Part shown: piece by piece, positions 41,235 through 51,459 of the stretch
How the letters are laid out: every line of letters begins with the position of its first letter
Numbering within the stretch: position 1 is the first letter of the stretch
Origin: Nannocystis sp.
GTDB taxonomy: Bacteria; Myxococcota_A; Polyangia; Nannocystales; Nannocystaceae
Length of the DNA stretch: 64,000 bases
Assembly: GCA_016712315.1 (NCBI GenBank)
Contig: JADJRG010000013.1
Location: 2,330,001-2,394,000 of the forward strand
Direction: 5' to 3'
Notes under the pieces: model-generated
Told to the model about the DNA's origin: nothing
Seen by the model: the letters and a program-made list of their open reading frames with translations, nothing else
Databases searched by the model: none
Made by a program: the position numbers and the translations under genes

Positions 41235-41265
41235 AGAGCCCGGCCAAGCGCCGGGCTCTTTTTTT
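41235..41265 (+). terminator. Strong intrinsic terminator
   Basis: AGAGCCCGG (41235-41243) pairs perfectly with CCGGGCTCT (41251-41259), with a small inner extension, followed by seven T (41259-41265). It acts on the plus strand and so ends the small-ORF transcript rather than the minus-strand RNA-binding gene. Confidence 0.88.
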
Positions 41266-41274
41266 CCTGGCGCG

Positions 41275-41844
<570 letters not shown>

Positions 41845-42232
41845 AGATGCCCTCGTTCATCGCGGCTACATCGACGACGTCGGGGATCGATCCCTCAGCC
41901 AACAACGCAGCCCTGCCGCAGCCGCGGCGTATTCATGATTGACGACCGTCGAGCGGCGCGCGCGAGACTACGAAGCGGCGGCCCTCCCTCGGGGCCGCGG
42001 ACGGCAATCGATCTGCCGCCCTGCGACGTGCGCCATCGCTGTGCCATGACACTCCACGACTACCAGGGACGATGCGAGATGTCGACACTGGCCCCGAGTT
42101 TTCGCGGAGCGGACCGCCCCGCGGCCCGCGGGCGGCCGCGCGGGCCCGCGCAGGGGCGAAGGCGCAGGGGCGTCCCGTCGCTTCCCTCGCGCGCCTCGAT
42201 TGACCTAAGATCGCGCGCGGAGGTGCTCCCGC
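41845..42232. other. Divergent intergenic region of 388 bp
   Basis: This lies between the RRM gene (minus) and the hydrolase gene (plus). The RRM gene probably has a long untranslated leader here, as is common for cold-induced RNA-binding proteins, but no cold-shock box was recognised. On the plus strand a GGAGG (42219-42223) precedes the hydrolase TTG, and TTGACC/TAAGAT at 42200-42211 is adjacent rather than promoter-spaced. I see no gene. Confidence 0.45.
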
Positions 42233-43036
42233 TTGCCGACCTATACGACCGATGACCAGGTGAAGATCGCGTACCGCATCGTGGGGGAGGGCCGGGCGCC
42301 GGTGCTCTTGATCCACGGCTGGATGATGAACAGCGGCGTCTACGACGATGTGCTGGCGCTGCTCAATACGGCGGGGCTGCGCTTGATCGTCCCCGATCTG
42401 CGCGGGGCGGGCTCCTCGGGCAAACCAGCGAGCGGCTACTCGCTGGACCGCTACGCGCAGGACTTGATCGGCCTGATGGCGAGCGTCACCGACCAAGCCT
42501 ATGTGGTCGTCGGCCACAGCATGGGCGGGCAGATCGCGCAGCTCATCGGCTCGCTGGTGCCCGAGCAGGTGCGCGGGATCGTCGCGCTGTGCCCCGTGCC
42601 GGCTTCAGGGATCCCGCTGCCAGAGGAGGCGCAGGGGCTGTTCCGCGGGGCGTCGTCGCGGGCGCCTCAAGAGACGATCCTGGGGATGGCGTGCAAGCAG
42701 CTCAGCGAGGCGAGCAAGGAGCGCCTGCTCGGCCTGGGCGCGACCGTCAGCGCGGAGTGCATCGCCGAGAGCTTCGACGCGTGGCGCCTCGGCGGCTTCG
42801 CCGAGCGCCTGGCCATGATCACCGCGCCGACGCTGGTGGTCGCGACCGATGACCCGTTCCTCCCGCCGGACTTCTTGCGGGCGGCTGTGGTCGGGCCGAT
42901 CGCTGGGGCGCGCTTGGCGGTGCTCCCAGGCCCCGGCCACTATGTGCAGGTCGAGCGGCCGGTGGAGACGGCGGCGATCCTCGAGGGGTTCTTCGCGGGC
43001 GTCAGCGGCGGCGCTCGGCCGCAGCGCAGCGCCTGA
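42233..43036 (+). CDS. Alpha/beta hydrolase
   Basis: 267 residues, starting at TTG 42233 with GGAGG 9 nt upstream. The alpha/beta-hydrolase fold is clear: LLIHGWMMNSG (oxyanion region), VPDLRGAGSSGKPASGYSLD, VVVGHSMGGQIAQL (nucleophile Ser96), ATDDPFLPP (acid) and LPGPGHYVQVERPVE (His). Similar to haloperoxidase and 3-oxoadipate enol-lactonase-type esterases; substrate unknown. A hairpin between it and the giant TPR gene probably ends its transcript. Confidence 0.83.
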   Translation: MPTYTTDDQVKIAYRIVGEGRAPVLLIHGWMMNSGVYDDVLALLNTAGLRLIVPDLRGAGSSGKPASGYSLDRYAQDLIGLMASVTDQAYVVVGHSMGGQIAQLIGSLVPEQVRGIVALCPVPASGIPLPEEAQGLFRGASSRAPQETILGMACKQLSEASKERLLGLGATVSAECIAESFDAWRLGGFAERLAMITAPTLVVATDDPFLPPDFLRAAVVGPIAGARLAVLPGPGHYVQVERPVETAAILEGFFAGVSGGARPQRSA

Positions 43037-43054
43037 GCGCGGCCGCGACGCAGG

Positions 43055-43108
43055 AAAAAATGAGCGCGCGCTCGCCGTTGAGATCGGCGGGCGCGCGCGC
43101 TTGTTCTT
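43055..43108. terminator. Bidirectional terminator between hydrolase and TPR genes
   Basis: GCGCGCGCTCGCC (43064-43076) pairs with GGCGGGCGCGCGC (43086-43098) at 12 of 13 positions, loop of 9 nt. It is flanked by A6 (43055-43060), a T-run for minus-strand transcripts, and TTGTTCTT (43101-43108) for plus-strand transcripts, between two convergent genes. Confidence 0.65.
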
Positions 43109-43135
43109 CGGGAGGTGCCGGCCCGCGCGGGTCGT

Positions 43136-46100
43136 CTAGAGCTCGCCGATCTGCTGGAGGAAGACGGTCGCCTCCTGACAGTTCGGGTCCTCCATGAGCG
43201 CCTTGCGGCCCCAGAGCACGGCCTTCTGGCGGTCTCCGCGGCGCTCCGCGATGTAGCCCTGGCGCAGGTAGGCGACGGCGCGGCTGATCGGCGCGGCCTC
43301 CATCAAGGCGATGCTGCGGAGCACGCGGATCGCGAGGTCCCAGTCCTCCATCTTCTCCGCCAGCTCGGCGAGCTCGACGGCGACGTCGCCGTTGTTGCGA
43401 TCGGAGTGGTAGGCCTCCTTGAGCCACTTGAGCTCGTTCTCGGCGTCACCCATGGCGTTCGCGACCTTGGCCTTGCGGTACTGGAGCACGCAGAGCTCGG
43501 GCGAGCGGCGGCCGCGCATCGCCTCGATCGCCGCCTCGAGGATCTCGTCGGCGGCCTTGAAGTTGCTCGCGGCGGTGTACGCCTCGACCAAGAGGAGGTT
43601 GACGGCTTGATCGGTGGGGCGCAGCTCGATCGCCTGCTTGAGCGCCTTGGCGGCGGCCTCGCCGTCCTCGTCGAGGAGCAGCTCGCCGGCCTGCCGCAGC
43701 ATCAAGAAGCGCTTGTCCTCGTCCTCGACCGCCTTGGCCTCGGCGATGAGGATCTGGGCCATCTTGGAGTAGTCCTCGGCGTCCTCGTAGATCTTCTTGA
43801 GGTGGCCGCGCAGCTCCGCGTTGTCGGGGTTCTGCGCGTACACCTTCTCGAGGCCGGCCTTGGCCTCCTCGGGGCGCTCGGCGCGGGCGCAGGCGTCGAC
43901 GAGGCGGAGGGCGGCCTGCACCTGGGCGGCGCCGCCGACCGCGTCGATCATGCGGTCGCAGCTCTCGATCACCGCGTCCCAGCGCTCGGCGGCGCTGTCG
44001 ATGTCAAGGAGGCGGCCGAGCGCCTCGACGTCGTCGGGCGAGCGCTCGACCCAGGCGGCGAGGGTCATGCGCGCCTGCTCCGCGCCGCCCTCCGCGCCGA
44101 GGATGTCGACGAGGCGGAGGGTGGCGAGGCGCTCGGCGCCCAGGTCGCCTCGGCGCGCCGCGGAGCCGCGCAGCGACTCGAGCGCGGCGATCAGCTCCGG
44201 CACTAAGGCGGCGCCGACGAGCCTGTAGGCGAGCTCGAGGTCGCCCACAGCGCCGGCCTCGTCCTCGATCAAGGTGCGGTACTCGGCGCGGGTCTTGAGG
44301 AGCTCCAGCATGACGTCGTCCGACATCGGCTGCCAGTCGATGACGTGGTTGAGCTCGTGGATCGCGGCCTTGTGATCGCCCGCGTCGGCGAGCCGGCTGA
44401 CGAGCTCGCGGAGGAGGCCGAGGTCGTTGGGGCTGCGACCTGCGGCGGCGCGTAGCGCCCCGATCGCGCGGGCGCTGTCGCCGAGGCGCTCGCTGTACAA
44501 GGCGGCGACCTCGCGGAAGGCGGCGGCGCCGCGCTCCGACGAGGCCTCGCGCTCGGCCGCGAAGGCGATCAGCTCGGCGAGCTTCGCCCAGGCCTCGGCG
44601 CCGCGGTAGCGACCCTCGAGCTCCGACCGCAGCTCCGCGCTCCACGGCTCCGCGTGGTAGGCGCGCTCGAGCACCCGCAGCGCGGCCTCTTGATCGCCTT
44701 GCTCCTCCCAGGCGCGGGCGACCTCGAAGGCGAGCGCGACCGCCTCTTCGCCGGTCTCGAGGGCGGCGAGGCGCTCCTTGAGCAGGGCGCGCTCGCGCGG
44801 GTCGTGGTCGGCGTCGAAGAGCGCGAGCAGGGCCTCGATCAAGGGGCGGTGGTCGGGCGCCGCCGCGAGCGCTTGGCGGTAGATCGCGAGCGCTTCGTCG
44901 AGGTGCGAGGCGCGCAGCAGCTCGCCGAGGCGGAGCGCGACGCTGACCATCATGTCGATGTCACCGCGCTCCTGGGCGGCGAGGAACTGCTGGTTGAGGA
45001 GCTGCGAGAGCTCGGCGTCGTAGCCGGTGCGCTCGAAGATCTCGGCGAGCATCGCCTCCGCCTCGCGGTTGTCCGGGGCCTCCATCAAGACGTCGCGGAG
45101 CAGGCGTACGGCGTCGGTCTCGCCGCCGAGGCGACCCGCGAGCGAGCGCGCGAGCTCCATGCGCAGGGTGTTGCGCTCACTCGGTTCGGTGAGGTAGCCG
45201 AGGGTGTCCTCGACGAGGCGCTGGAGGCGGCGGTGCTCGTCGAGCTGGCGGTAGAGCTGCATCAGCGGCTCCCAGAGGCGGCGGTTGGCCCGGTCTTGGA
45301 CCAAGAGCTCCTCGTAGAGCTCCGCGGCGAGGCGTGGATCTCCCTGGAGCGTCGCCATCTCGGCGAGCGAGGAGCCGAGCTCGAAGAGCTCCGCGGCGTC
45401 GGCGATCGGGGTGGCGTCGCGCAGGTAGCTGACGGCGCCTTGCAGGTCGCCGGCGTCGCGGCGGCGGCGCGCGAGGATCAAGAGCGCCCAGGACTGGTGA
45501 TGATCGTCCACAGGGCGCTCGCGCGCGAGCTCGATGGTGCGGGTGAGCAGCCGCTCGACCCGCTCTTGGTCGCCGTGGCGGAGCGCCAGCTCGGCGGCCT
45601 CGTGAGCGAGGGCGGCGCTGGCCCCGTCGGCGAGGGCGCTGCGCTCGAGGAAGCCGAGGAGGAGCGCGTCGTCGCCGAGCTGGCGGAGGATGTGCTCGTA
45701 GAGGCCGAGCAGGTCGGGGTGATCCGGGGCGCTCGCGAGGGCGCGGCGGAGGATCGGCTCGGCGAGCTCGTAGCGGCGGTCCTCGTCGACGGCGCGGCGG
45801 AGGGCGCGGACGCCGGCCTCGCGGGTGTCGACGTCGGCGAGGCGCAGCTCCGCGAGGCCGTAGGCCGCTTGGGCGCGGTTCTCCGGGGTCATGCCGTCGG
45901 CGGGCAAGGAGGAGATCTTCTCGAAGAGCTCGGCTTGGCGGGCGCGGTCGCCCTTGATCGCGGCGAGGCGAGCGAGGCCGATCCAGGCCTCGACGAGGCG
46001 CTCTCCGGTCGCTTCGGCCTTGCTGAAGGCGACCTCCGCCTCCTCACGATCGCCGAGCTCGCCCTCGGCGATCTCGGCGAGGCGCAGCCAGAGATCGGCG

Positions 46101-49100
46101 GCGAGGGCGGCGTCGCCCTGGCGACGCTGCTTGTCGGTGAGGCCGCGGAGGAGCTCGGCGTAGCGCGGCGTCTGGCCGCTGCGGACCGCCTGGTCGCGGG
46201 CGGCTTGGTGCAGCGCGGCGCTGCCGGGGGCGTCCTGGAGGGCGCGCAGGCGCAGCTCGAAGGCCTCCTGGGGCTTGCCCTCGCGCTCGCGGACGGCGCC
46301 GAGCTCGCCGAGGATCTCGGCGCGGCTGCTCGGGTCCTCGGCGCTGGTGAGGCGGTGCTCGAGGAGCCGCGCGAGCTGGGCGTCGTCGCCGTGGGCCTTG
46401 AGGGCGCGCTGGAGCTTGCGCGCGTCGACGTCGTTCTGGAGGGCCGTGATGTAGGCGCTCTCGTAGAGCTCGCGCGCCTGGACCTCCTGGCCGCGGCTCG
46501 CCGCGAGGCGGCTGAGCTCGTACTGGACCTCGGCGACGCCGACCGCGGCGTCGTCGCCGGGGTGGCGGCGGATCGCCAGCAAGAGGGCGCGGTAGGCCCG
46601 CTCCGCGCGTTGGCTATCACCTGACTCATAAGATAGGTCGGCGAACATCCTCAGGATCCCGAGGTGGCCAGGGTCCATGTTGGCGGCGTCGTCGAGGGCG
46701 ACCAGCGCGTCGGCGACCTGGCCCTTGGCGCGGTAGATCTTGGCGAGGCGGAAGTGCACGCCGGCGCGCTCAGGCGAGCGGCGGCGGCCGTAGGCGGCGA
46801 CCAGCGCCTCGAGGATCTTCTGGGCCTCGTCGCGGCGATCGGCGCTGAGCAGCGAGTCGGCGAGCAGGAGCCGGACCTCGCGGTTCTCCGGGTCGAGGCG
46901 GGTGAGGCGCTCGAAGACGGGGATCGCTTGGTCGAGCTCGCCGATCCGGTCGGTGTAGATCACCGCGGCCTCGCGCAAGAAGGCGAGCGCCTGCGCGGGG
47001 TCAAAGACGTGATCGGAGGCGCGCAGGAGCAGCGAGGCGAGCTCCTGCCAGGCGCCGACGGTGCGGTAGAGATCCGCGAGCATGTCGCGGGTGCGCGGCT
47101 CGGCGGGGTCCGCGGCGCAGGCGGCGGCGAGCGCGGTGATCGCCCCGTCGACCTGCGCGGCGCTCACTTGAGCGGTCGCGAGCTGGAGGACCTGGGCGGT
47201 CCTTTCAACTGTCCCTGCGGTCAGGTCGAGGCGGCGCGCGAGCCAGGGGACCGCCAGGGCGGGCTCGCCGAGGCCGAGGTGCAGGCGCGAGAGGGCGTCG
47301 AGGGCGGTGACGCTGGGGGTGAGCGCGACGACGTGGCCGTGGGCGTCGATCGCCCGGCGGACGTCGCTGAGGCGGGCCTCGGCGAGGCCGGCGACCTGCG
47401 CCCAGATGCGGGCGGCGCGGCCCGGGTCGGGGACCTTCTCGAGGCGCTCGGCGTGGCGGCTGAGGAAGTCGGTGAGCTGGCCGAAGGCGCCTTTGCCCTC
47501 GAGCACCCGCGTGAGGGCGTCGAGCGAGGGGTCGTGGGCGGGCTCCTCGTCGAGGTTCTTGACCAAGACCTCGACGCGGCCGCCGCGCTCCTCGAGGACG
47601 CCGACGATCCGCGAGATGTCGAGGCGGAGGTCGAGGCGACGGGCGGGGTCCTCGGTGCGCTGCAGCTCGTGGCGACGGAGGACCAGCAGCTCGGGGTAGC
47701 GCTCGTCTCGTTGATAGAGGTCGGCGAGGCGACGGACGGTCTCCAGGTCGTCTGGGGCCTGCTCCATGAGGCCGCGGTAGAGCTCGATCGCGCGGCCTGC
47801 GTCGCCGTGCTCGACGCAGAGGGCGGCGGCGCGGCGGCGCATGTCGAGCGAGCGCTCAGGGCTGACGGCCAAGAAGGCGCCGCGCGCGAGCAGGTCGATC
47901 GCGGCGGCGCGCTCTCCGGCGCGCTCGTGGAGCTCGGCGAGGGCGGTGATGGCCCGCTCGAGCGACTCGCTGACGGTGCGGGCGCCGCCAGCGGCGAGGC
48001 CGCGGTTGTGCACGGCGGAGGCGCGGTCGCGCAGGCTCACCAACAGCTCGCGGGTGCGCGGGGCGTCGCCGAGGAGCTCGACGGCGCGATCGCTGGCCTC
48101 GTAGAGCTCGTCGAGGTCGCGGTGGCGGAGGCTGGAGAGGGTGACGAGGGTGTCGATGAGGGCGGGGCTGGGGGCGTGACGCTGGAGCTCGGCGAGCGCC
48201 TCGAGGCGGGCGACGTGATCCGGGTGCTGGGCGAGCGAGCGCTGGAGGGCGCGGATCGCCGCGGCCGCGTCGCCGCGGTGGTCGCGGTGCCAGAGGCCGA
48301 GGCGCCCGTCGAGCTCGGCGGCGAGCTCGGGCGCGGCGGCGAAGATGGTGGCGGTGGCGCGCTCGGTCTCGGTGATGACGGGCTCCCAGCCGCCGTGTTC
48401 GGCGGCGGAGGACTCGATCAGGGCGATCAGCTCCTCGTCGACGCCTCCCACCGCGGCCATGTGGCTGGTCGCGTCGGCGATCGCGGCGTCCCAGCGGCCG
48501 AGGGCGGCGCCGGTGCGGACGACGCCGAAGGCGGCGGCGCGGTGGTCAGGCTGCGCGGCGATCACGGCGCGGTAGCTGTCGAAGGCGCCGCTCTGGTCGG
48601 CGAGGCGACGCTCTCGCAGCTCGGCGTCGGCGGCGCGGAGGGCGACGAGGCGGGCGCTGTTGTCGGCGGGCAGGGCGGCGATCGCCTCGCGGTAGGCGTC
48701 GGCGGCGAGCTGCCAGCGCTCTCCCGCGGCGACGAGGCGGCGCAGCTCGGCCTCGATCGCGGGCTCGCCGGGGTCGAGGGCGAAGGCGCGGCGGAGGAGC
48801 TGGGCGGCGCCCTCTTGGTCGCGGAGGTGGCGCTCGCGCAGGGCGGCGCTCTCGCGCAGGATCGCGGCCTTGGCGAGCGGATCGTCGGTGACGGCGAGGC
48901 GGGCCTCGGCGAGCTCGGCGAGCTCGGCGAGCTCGCCGCGGCGGCGGTAGAGATCGGCGAGGAGCTGGACGGCGCCGCTGCGGCTGCGCGGGTCACCGAG
49001 CAGCTCCGTGAGGCCTGCGCGGGCGCCGGCGTGCGCGGGGTCGACGGTGAGGGCGCTGCGGTAGCAGGCGACGGCGGCGTCGGGCTGGCCCAAGGGGCCG

Positions 49101-50920
49101 CGGTAGAGGTCGCCGAGGCGGGTGGAGAGCTCGGCGACGCGATCGGTCTCTTGCCCTGAGATCCGGCCGAGCAGCTCGGCGAGCTCGCTCCAACGATCGA
49201 CGGCGCTGAGCAGGCCGGCGAGCGACTCGACGCCCTCGTCGGTCTCGCCGAACTCGCGCTGGATCTCGATCCAGAGGGTGATCGCGGCGGCGCTGTCGCC
49301 GAGCGGGCCGGCGGTGAGCTCGGCGATCTTGATGAGATCGGCGCGGCGCTGGTGCGGCTCGACCTTGGCGTCGGCGCGGCGCCTCAAGGCGGCGACGAGC
49401 GGCTGCCAGCGCTCCAGCGCGGCGAGCAGGCGGACGCTGGCGTCGAGGGCCTCACGATCATCGGCGTCGGCGTCGAGGCGGCGCTGCCAGAGGTCGAGGG
49501 CGCGGCCGGGGTCGCCGAGCTGCTCCGCGAGGTGGGCGGCCTCGCCGAGCAGGGCGGTGGCGAGGACTCGGTCGGGCTCGAGCTCGGTGAGCCGCTCGAG
49601 CACGCCTTGGCGCTGGTCTTGGCGGCCGAGCTTGCCGAGCAGCTTGGCGAGGTCGTGGGCGACCCGCAGGGCGGCCGCGTCGGCGACGCCTGGGTGGGCG
49701 AGCACGGCGGCGTAGAGCTCGCTGGCGCCGGCCTCGTCGCCGAGGAGGTCGCGGCGCAGGTCGGCGGCCTCGATCAGGAGGGCGACGCGGCGGTCGCCGT
49801 CGGCGGCGGCGGCGGCGGCGGCGATCAGCGCCTCGGCGTAGGCGCCAGATTCACCTGTCCGTTCAGACAGGTGTCGGAGGTCGCGGTGATCTTCGGTGAG
49901 GGTCGGATCGATCGCGAGGATCGCCGCGTAGTGATCGATGGCGAGGACCTCGCGGCCGAGGGCGATCTGCCGCTCGGCGAGCTCGCGGTGGAGGCTGATC
50001 TGGCGGCTCGGCTCGACGAAGGGGAGGGCGGTCTTGAGGACGCGGATGACCTCGCCGGGGAGCTCGGCGTCCTCGTAGAGGGCGCGCAGGCGCTCGAGCG
50101 TGCCCTCGCGGACCTTGGCGGGGGTGCCTTCGGCGGCGAGCATGCGCTCGAGGAGCTGGCGGCCGCCGCGATCGCCGGGCTGCTCGTCGAGCAGCTCTTG
50201 GGTCTCGGCGAGGGCGGCGTCGGGGCGGCTCAGGCGGTCGAGCAGGCACTCGGCGATCTGCAGCTTGAGGCCGGCGGGGGCCTCGTTGCCGAGCAGCGCG
50301 AGGCGCTCGCGCCAGAGATCGACGAGGTCTTGCCAGCGGCCCTCGCGCTCGAGCAGGCGCTCGAGCGAGGCGGCGAGCTGCTCGTCGCCGCTGCGCAGCG
50401 GCACGAGCTGCTGCAGGTAGCGGATCGCCCGCGCGACCTGGCCGGCGAAGTCCTTGGCGACCCCGGCGGCCTCGTCGAGGATGGCCATCCGACGATCACG
50501 GTCGCTGACGGCGGCGAGCGCCCGGTCGTAGAGGCCGAGCAGGTCGTCCCAGCGGCCGGCGAGGGTGAGCACCGAGGTGAGCCGCTCAAACGCCCACTCG
50601 GAGGCGGGGTCGAGCGCCAACACCCGCTGGAGCACGGCGATCTGGGCGGCCGCGTCCTCGCCGAGCCATTCGATGTGGAAGCGGGCCGCCCGCATGGCGA
50701 GGCTCTGGGCGGCGTCGGCGGGGAGGTCGTTGCCGACGAGCTCGCGGTAGAGGGCGGCGACCTCGTCGGTGCGGCTGAGGGTGATCGAGAGCCGCTCGGC
50801 GCGCTCCCAGATCGAGAACTGCGCGGGAGAGTTGCGGAGCGCCGCCATCGCCACTTCGAGCGACTGCTCGAGCACGCCTGCGTCATTGGAGCCACTAGAG
50901 GAAGGTGGATTCTGTGCCAT
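43136..50920 (-). CDS. Giant TPR-repeat protein of 2,594 residues
   Basis: 2,594 residues with no signal peptide or membrane segment, so apparently cytoplasmic. It consists almost wholly of ~34-residue helical pairs with TPR/HAT-like consensus (AIAVLQRVLALDPASEWAFERL; ALRVLERAYHAEPWSAELRSEL), probably more than 50 repeats in a long superhelix. Such proteins of similar size occur in myxobacteria near social or envelope functions, but no partner can be named here. A GAGG lies about 9 nt before ATG 50920. Codon use is even, and no frameshift was seen. It may be a scaffold for large assemblies. The gene ends at a bidirectional terminator. Confidence 0.85.
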   Translation of the reverse strand: MAQNPPSSSGSNDAGVLEQSLEVAMAALRNSPAQFSIWERAERLSITLSRTDEVAALYRELVGNDLPADAAQSLAMRAARFHIEWLGEDAAAQIAVLQRVLALDPASEWAFERLTSVLTLAGRWDDLLGLYDRALAAVSDRDRRMAILDEAAGVAKDFAGQVARAIRYLQQLVPLRSGDEQLAASLERLLEREGRWQDLVDLWRERLALLGNEAPAGLKLQIAECLLDRLSRPDAALAETQELLDEQPGDRGGRQLLERMLAAEGTPAKVREGTLERLRALYEDAELPGEVIRVLKTALPFVEPSRQISLHRELAERQIALGREVLAIDHYAAILAIDPTLTEDHRDLRHLSERTGESGAYAEALIAAAAAAADGDRRVALLIEAADLRRDLLGDEAGASELYAAVLAHPGVADAAALRVAHDLAKLLGKLGRQDQRQGVLERLTELEPDRVLATALLGEAAHLAEQLGDPGRALDLWQRRLDADADDREALDASVRLLAALERWQPLVAALRRRADAKVEPHQRRADLIKIAELTAGPLGDSAAAITLWIEIQREFGETDEGVESLAGLLSAVDRWSELAELLGRISGQETDRVAELSTRLGDLYRGPLGQPDAAVACYRSALTVDPAHAGARAGLTELLGDPRSRSGAVQLLADLYRRRGELAELAELAEARLAVTDDPLAKAAILRESAALRERHLRDQEGAAQLLRRAFALDPGEPAIEAELRRLVAAGERWQLAADAYREAIAALPADNSARLVALRAADAELRERRLADQSGAFDSYRAVIAAQPDHRAAAFGVVRTGAALGRWDAAIADATSHMAAVGGVDEELIALIESSAAEHGGWEPVITETERATATIFAAAPELAAELDGRLGLWHRDHRGDAAAAIRALQRSLAQHPDHVARLEALAELQRHAPSPALIDTLVTLSSLRHRDLDELYEASDRAVELLGDAPRTRELLVSLRDRASAVHNRGLAAGGARTVSESLERAITALAELHERAGERAAAIDLLARGAFLAVSPERSLDMRRRAAALCVEHGDAGRAIELYRGLMEQAPDDLETVRRLADLYQRDERYPELLVLRRHELQRTEDPARRLDLRLDISRIVGVLEERGGRVEVLVKNLDEEPAHDPSLDALTRVLEGKGAFGQLTDFLSRHAERLEKVPDPGRAARIWAQVAGLAEARLSDVRRAIDAHGHVVALTPSVTALDALSRLHLGLGEPALAVPWLARRLDLTAGTVERTAQVLQLATAQVSAAQVDGAITALAAACAADPAEPRTRDMLADLYRTVGAWQELASLLLRASDHVFDPAQALAFLREAAVIYTDRIGELDQAIPVFERLTRLDPENREVRLLLADSLLSADRRDEAQKILEALVAAYGRRRSPERAGVHFRLAKIYRAKGQVADALVALDDAANMDPGHLGILRMFADLSYESGDSQRAERAYRALLLAIRRHPGDDAAVGVAEVQYELSRLAASRGQEVQARELYESAYITALQNDVDARKLQRALKAHGDDAQLARLLEHRLTSAEDPSSRAEILGELGAVREREGKPQEAFELRLRALQDAPGSAALHQAARDQAVRSGQTPRYAELLRGLTDKQRRQGDAALAADLWLRLAEIAEGELGDREEAEVAFSKAEATGERLVEAWIGLARLAAIKGDRARQAELFEKISSLPADGMTPENRAQAAYGLAELRLADVDTREAGVRALRRAVDEDRRYELAEPILRRALASAPDHPDLLGLYEHILRQLGDDALLLGFLERSALADGASAALAHEAAELALRHGDQERVERLLTRTIELARERPVDDHHQSWALLILARRRRDAGDLQGAVSYLRDATPIADAAELFELGSSLAEMATLQGDPRLAAELYEELLVQDRANRRLWEPLMQLYRQLDEHRRLQRLVEDTLGYLTEPSERNTLRMELARSLAGRLGGETDAVRLLRDVLMEAPDNREAEAMLAEIFERTGYDAELSQLLNQQFLAAQERGDIDMMVSVALRLGELLRASHLDEALAIYRQALAAAPDHRPLIEALLALFDADHDPRERALLKERLAALETGEEAVALAFEVARAWEEQGDQEAALRVLERAYHAEPWSAELRSELEGRYRGAEAWAKLAELIAFAAEREASSERGAAAFREVAALYSERLGDSARAIGALRAAAGRSPNDLGLLRELVSRLADAGDHKAAIHELNHVIDWQPMSDDVMLELLKTRAEYRTLIEDEAGAVGDLELAYRLVGAALVPELIAALESLRGSAARRGDLGAERLATLRLVDILGAEGGAEQARMTLAAWVERSPDDVEALGRLLDIDSAAERWDAVIESCDRMIDAVGGAAQVQAALRLVDACARAERPEEAKAGLEKVYAQNPDNAELRGHLKKIYEDAEDYSKMAQILIAEAKAVEDEDKRFLMLRQAGELLLDEDGEAAAKALKQAIELRPTDQAVNLLLVEAYTAASNFKAADEILEAAIEAMRGRRSPELCVLQYRKAKVANAMGDAENELKWLKEAYHSDRNNGDVAVELAELAEKMEDWDLAIRVLRSIALMEAAPISRAVAYLRQGYIAERRGDRQKAVLWGRKALMEDPNCQEATVFLQQIGEL
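49856..49869. repeat. TGTC-N6-GACA palindrome with 8-bp arms (in the TPR gene)
   Basis: CACCTGTC CGTTCA GACAGGTG, perfect 8-bp arms. Longest coding copy of the element. Confidence 0.6.
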
Positions 50921-51459
50921 CGGATGCCCCTCGAGCCGGCAGCGCCCGCGTGTTCAGCAGCGCTCTACAACCACGGCTCATCGTTGCACCATACCAGGGA
51001 AGGATGTCGTGATGCAGGCGTAGGGGCGGGCGAGAGCGCTCAGCGCCGGTCGTTGCACTGTCAACCAATGAGCGCTCGCGCCCTCGGTGAGCGGCCGCGC
51101 AGGTGCGCGCATAAGCGCTCGATCGGGCGAGGATGGGTCGTCCGTGCGGCCGGTACATGCCCGCTCGATCGCGGCGGTGGACCGGCGGGCGCGCGCTCGC
51201 GCGGGAGCTCGCGCCCGCGCGGTCGGCAGCGAGGGCGCGAGACGTGGACCTCCGCGGGCCCGGCGGGCGGCGGCGCGCGGGCGAGGTGATCTCCGCGGGC
51301 GGCTCCGGCGGCTCGTCCGTCGGCGCGGGGCGGGGGCGTCACGTCGCTCGGGCCTAGGTCGTCGCGGTCGCTTGCATGATGTCTAAAAGGACAGGTCGAC
51401 GAGGCGGCGGAGGTGCGGGTCTCTTCTGGTTGATCGGGTTCTTTGCTATCGTCGGGCCG
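50921..51459. other. Intergenic region of 539 bp
   Basis: This lies between the giant TPR gene and the 51460 lipoprotein gene. It is GC-rich. Open frames in it are Arg/Ala-rich and without a plausible start. It holds a TGTC-N6-GACA element (51380-51393) and a minus-strand TTGACA (51059-51064) that lacks a matching -10, and a TATCGT box 7 nt before ATG 51460. No RNA gene was recognised. Confidence 0.5.
51380..51393. repeat. TGTC-N6-GACA palindrome (intergenic)
   Basis: TGTC TAAAAG GACA, with 4-bp arms and an AT-rich spacer, 67 nt before the lipoprotein ATG. Confidence 0.5.

Noticed and set aside
51059..51064. Perfect TTGACA on the minus strand as the promoter of the giant TPR gene
   Set aside because: No acceptable -10 hexamer at 16-18 nt.
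51087..51386. 99-codon Arg/Ala-rich open frame in the intergenic region
   Set aside because: No plausible start signal or motif; composition typical of random high-GC sequence.
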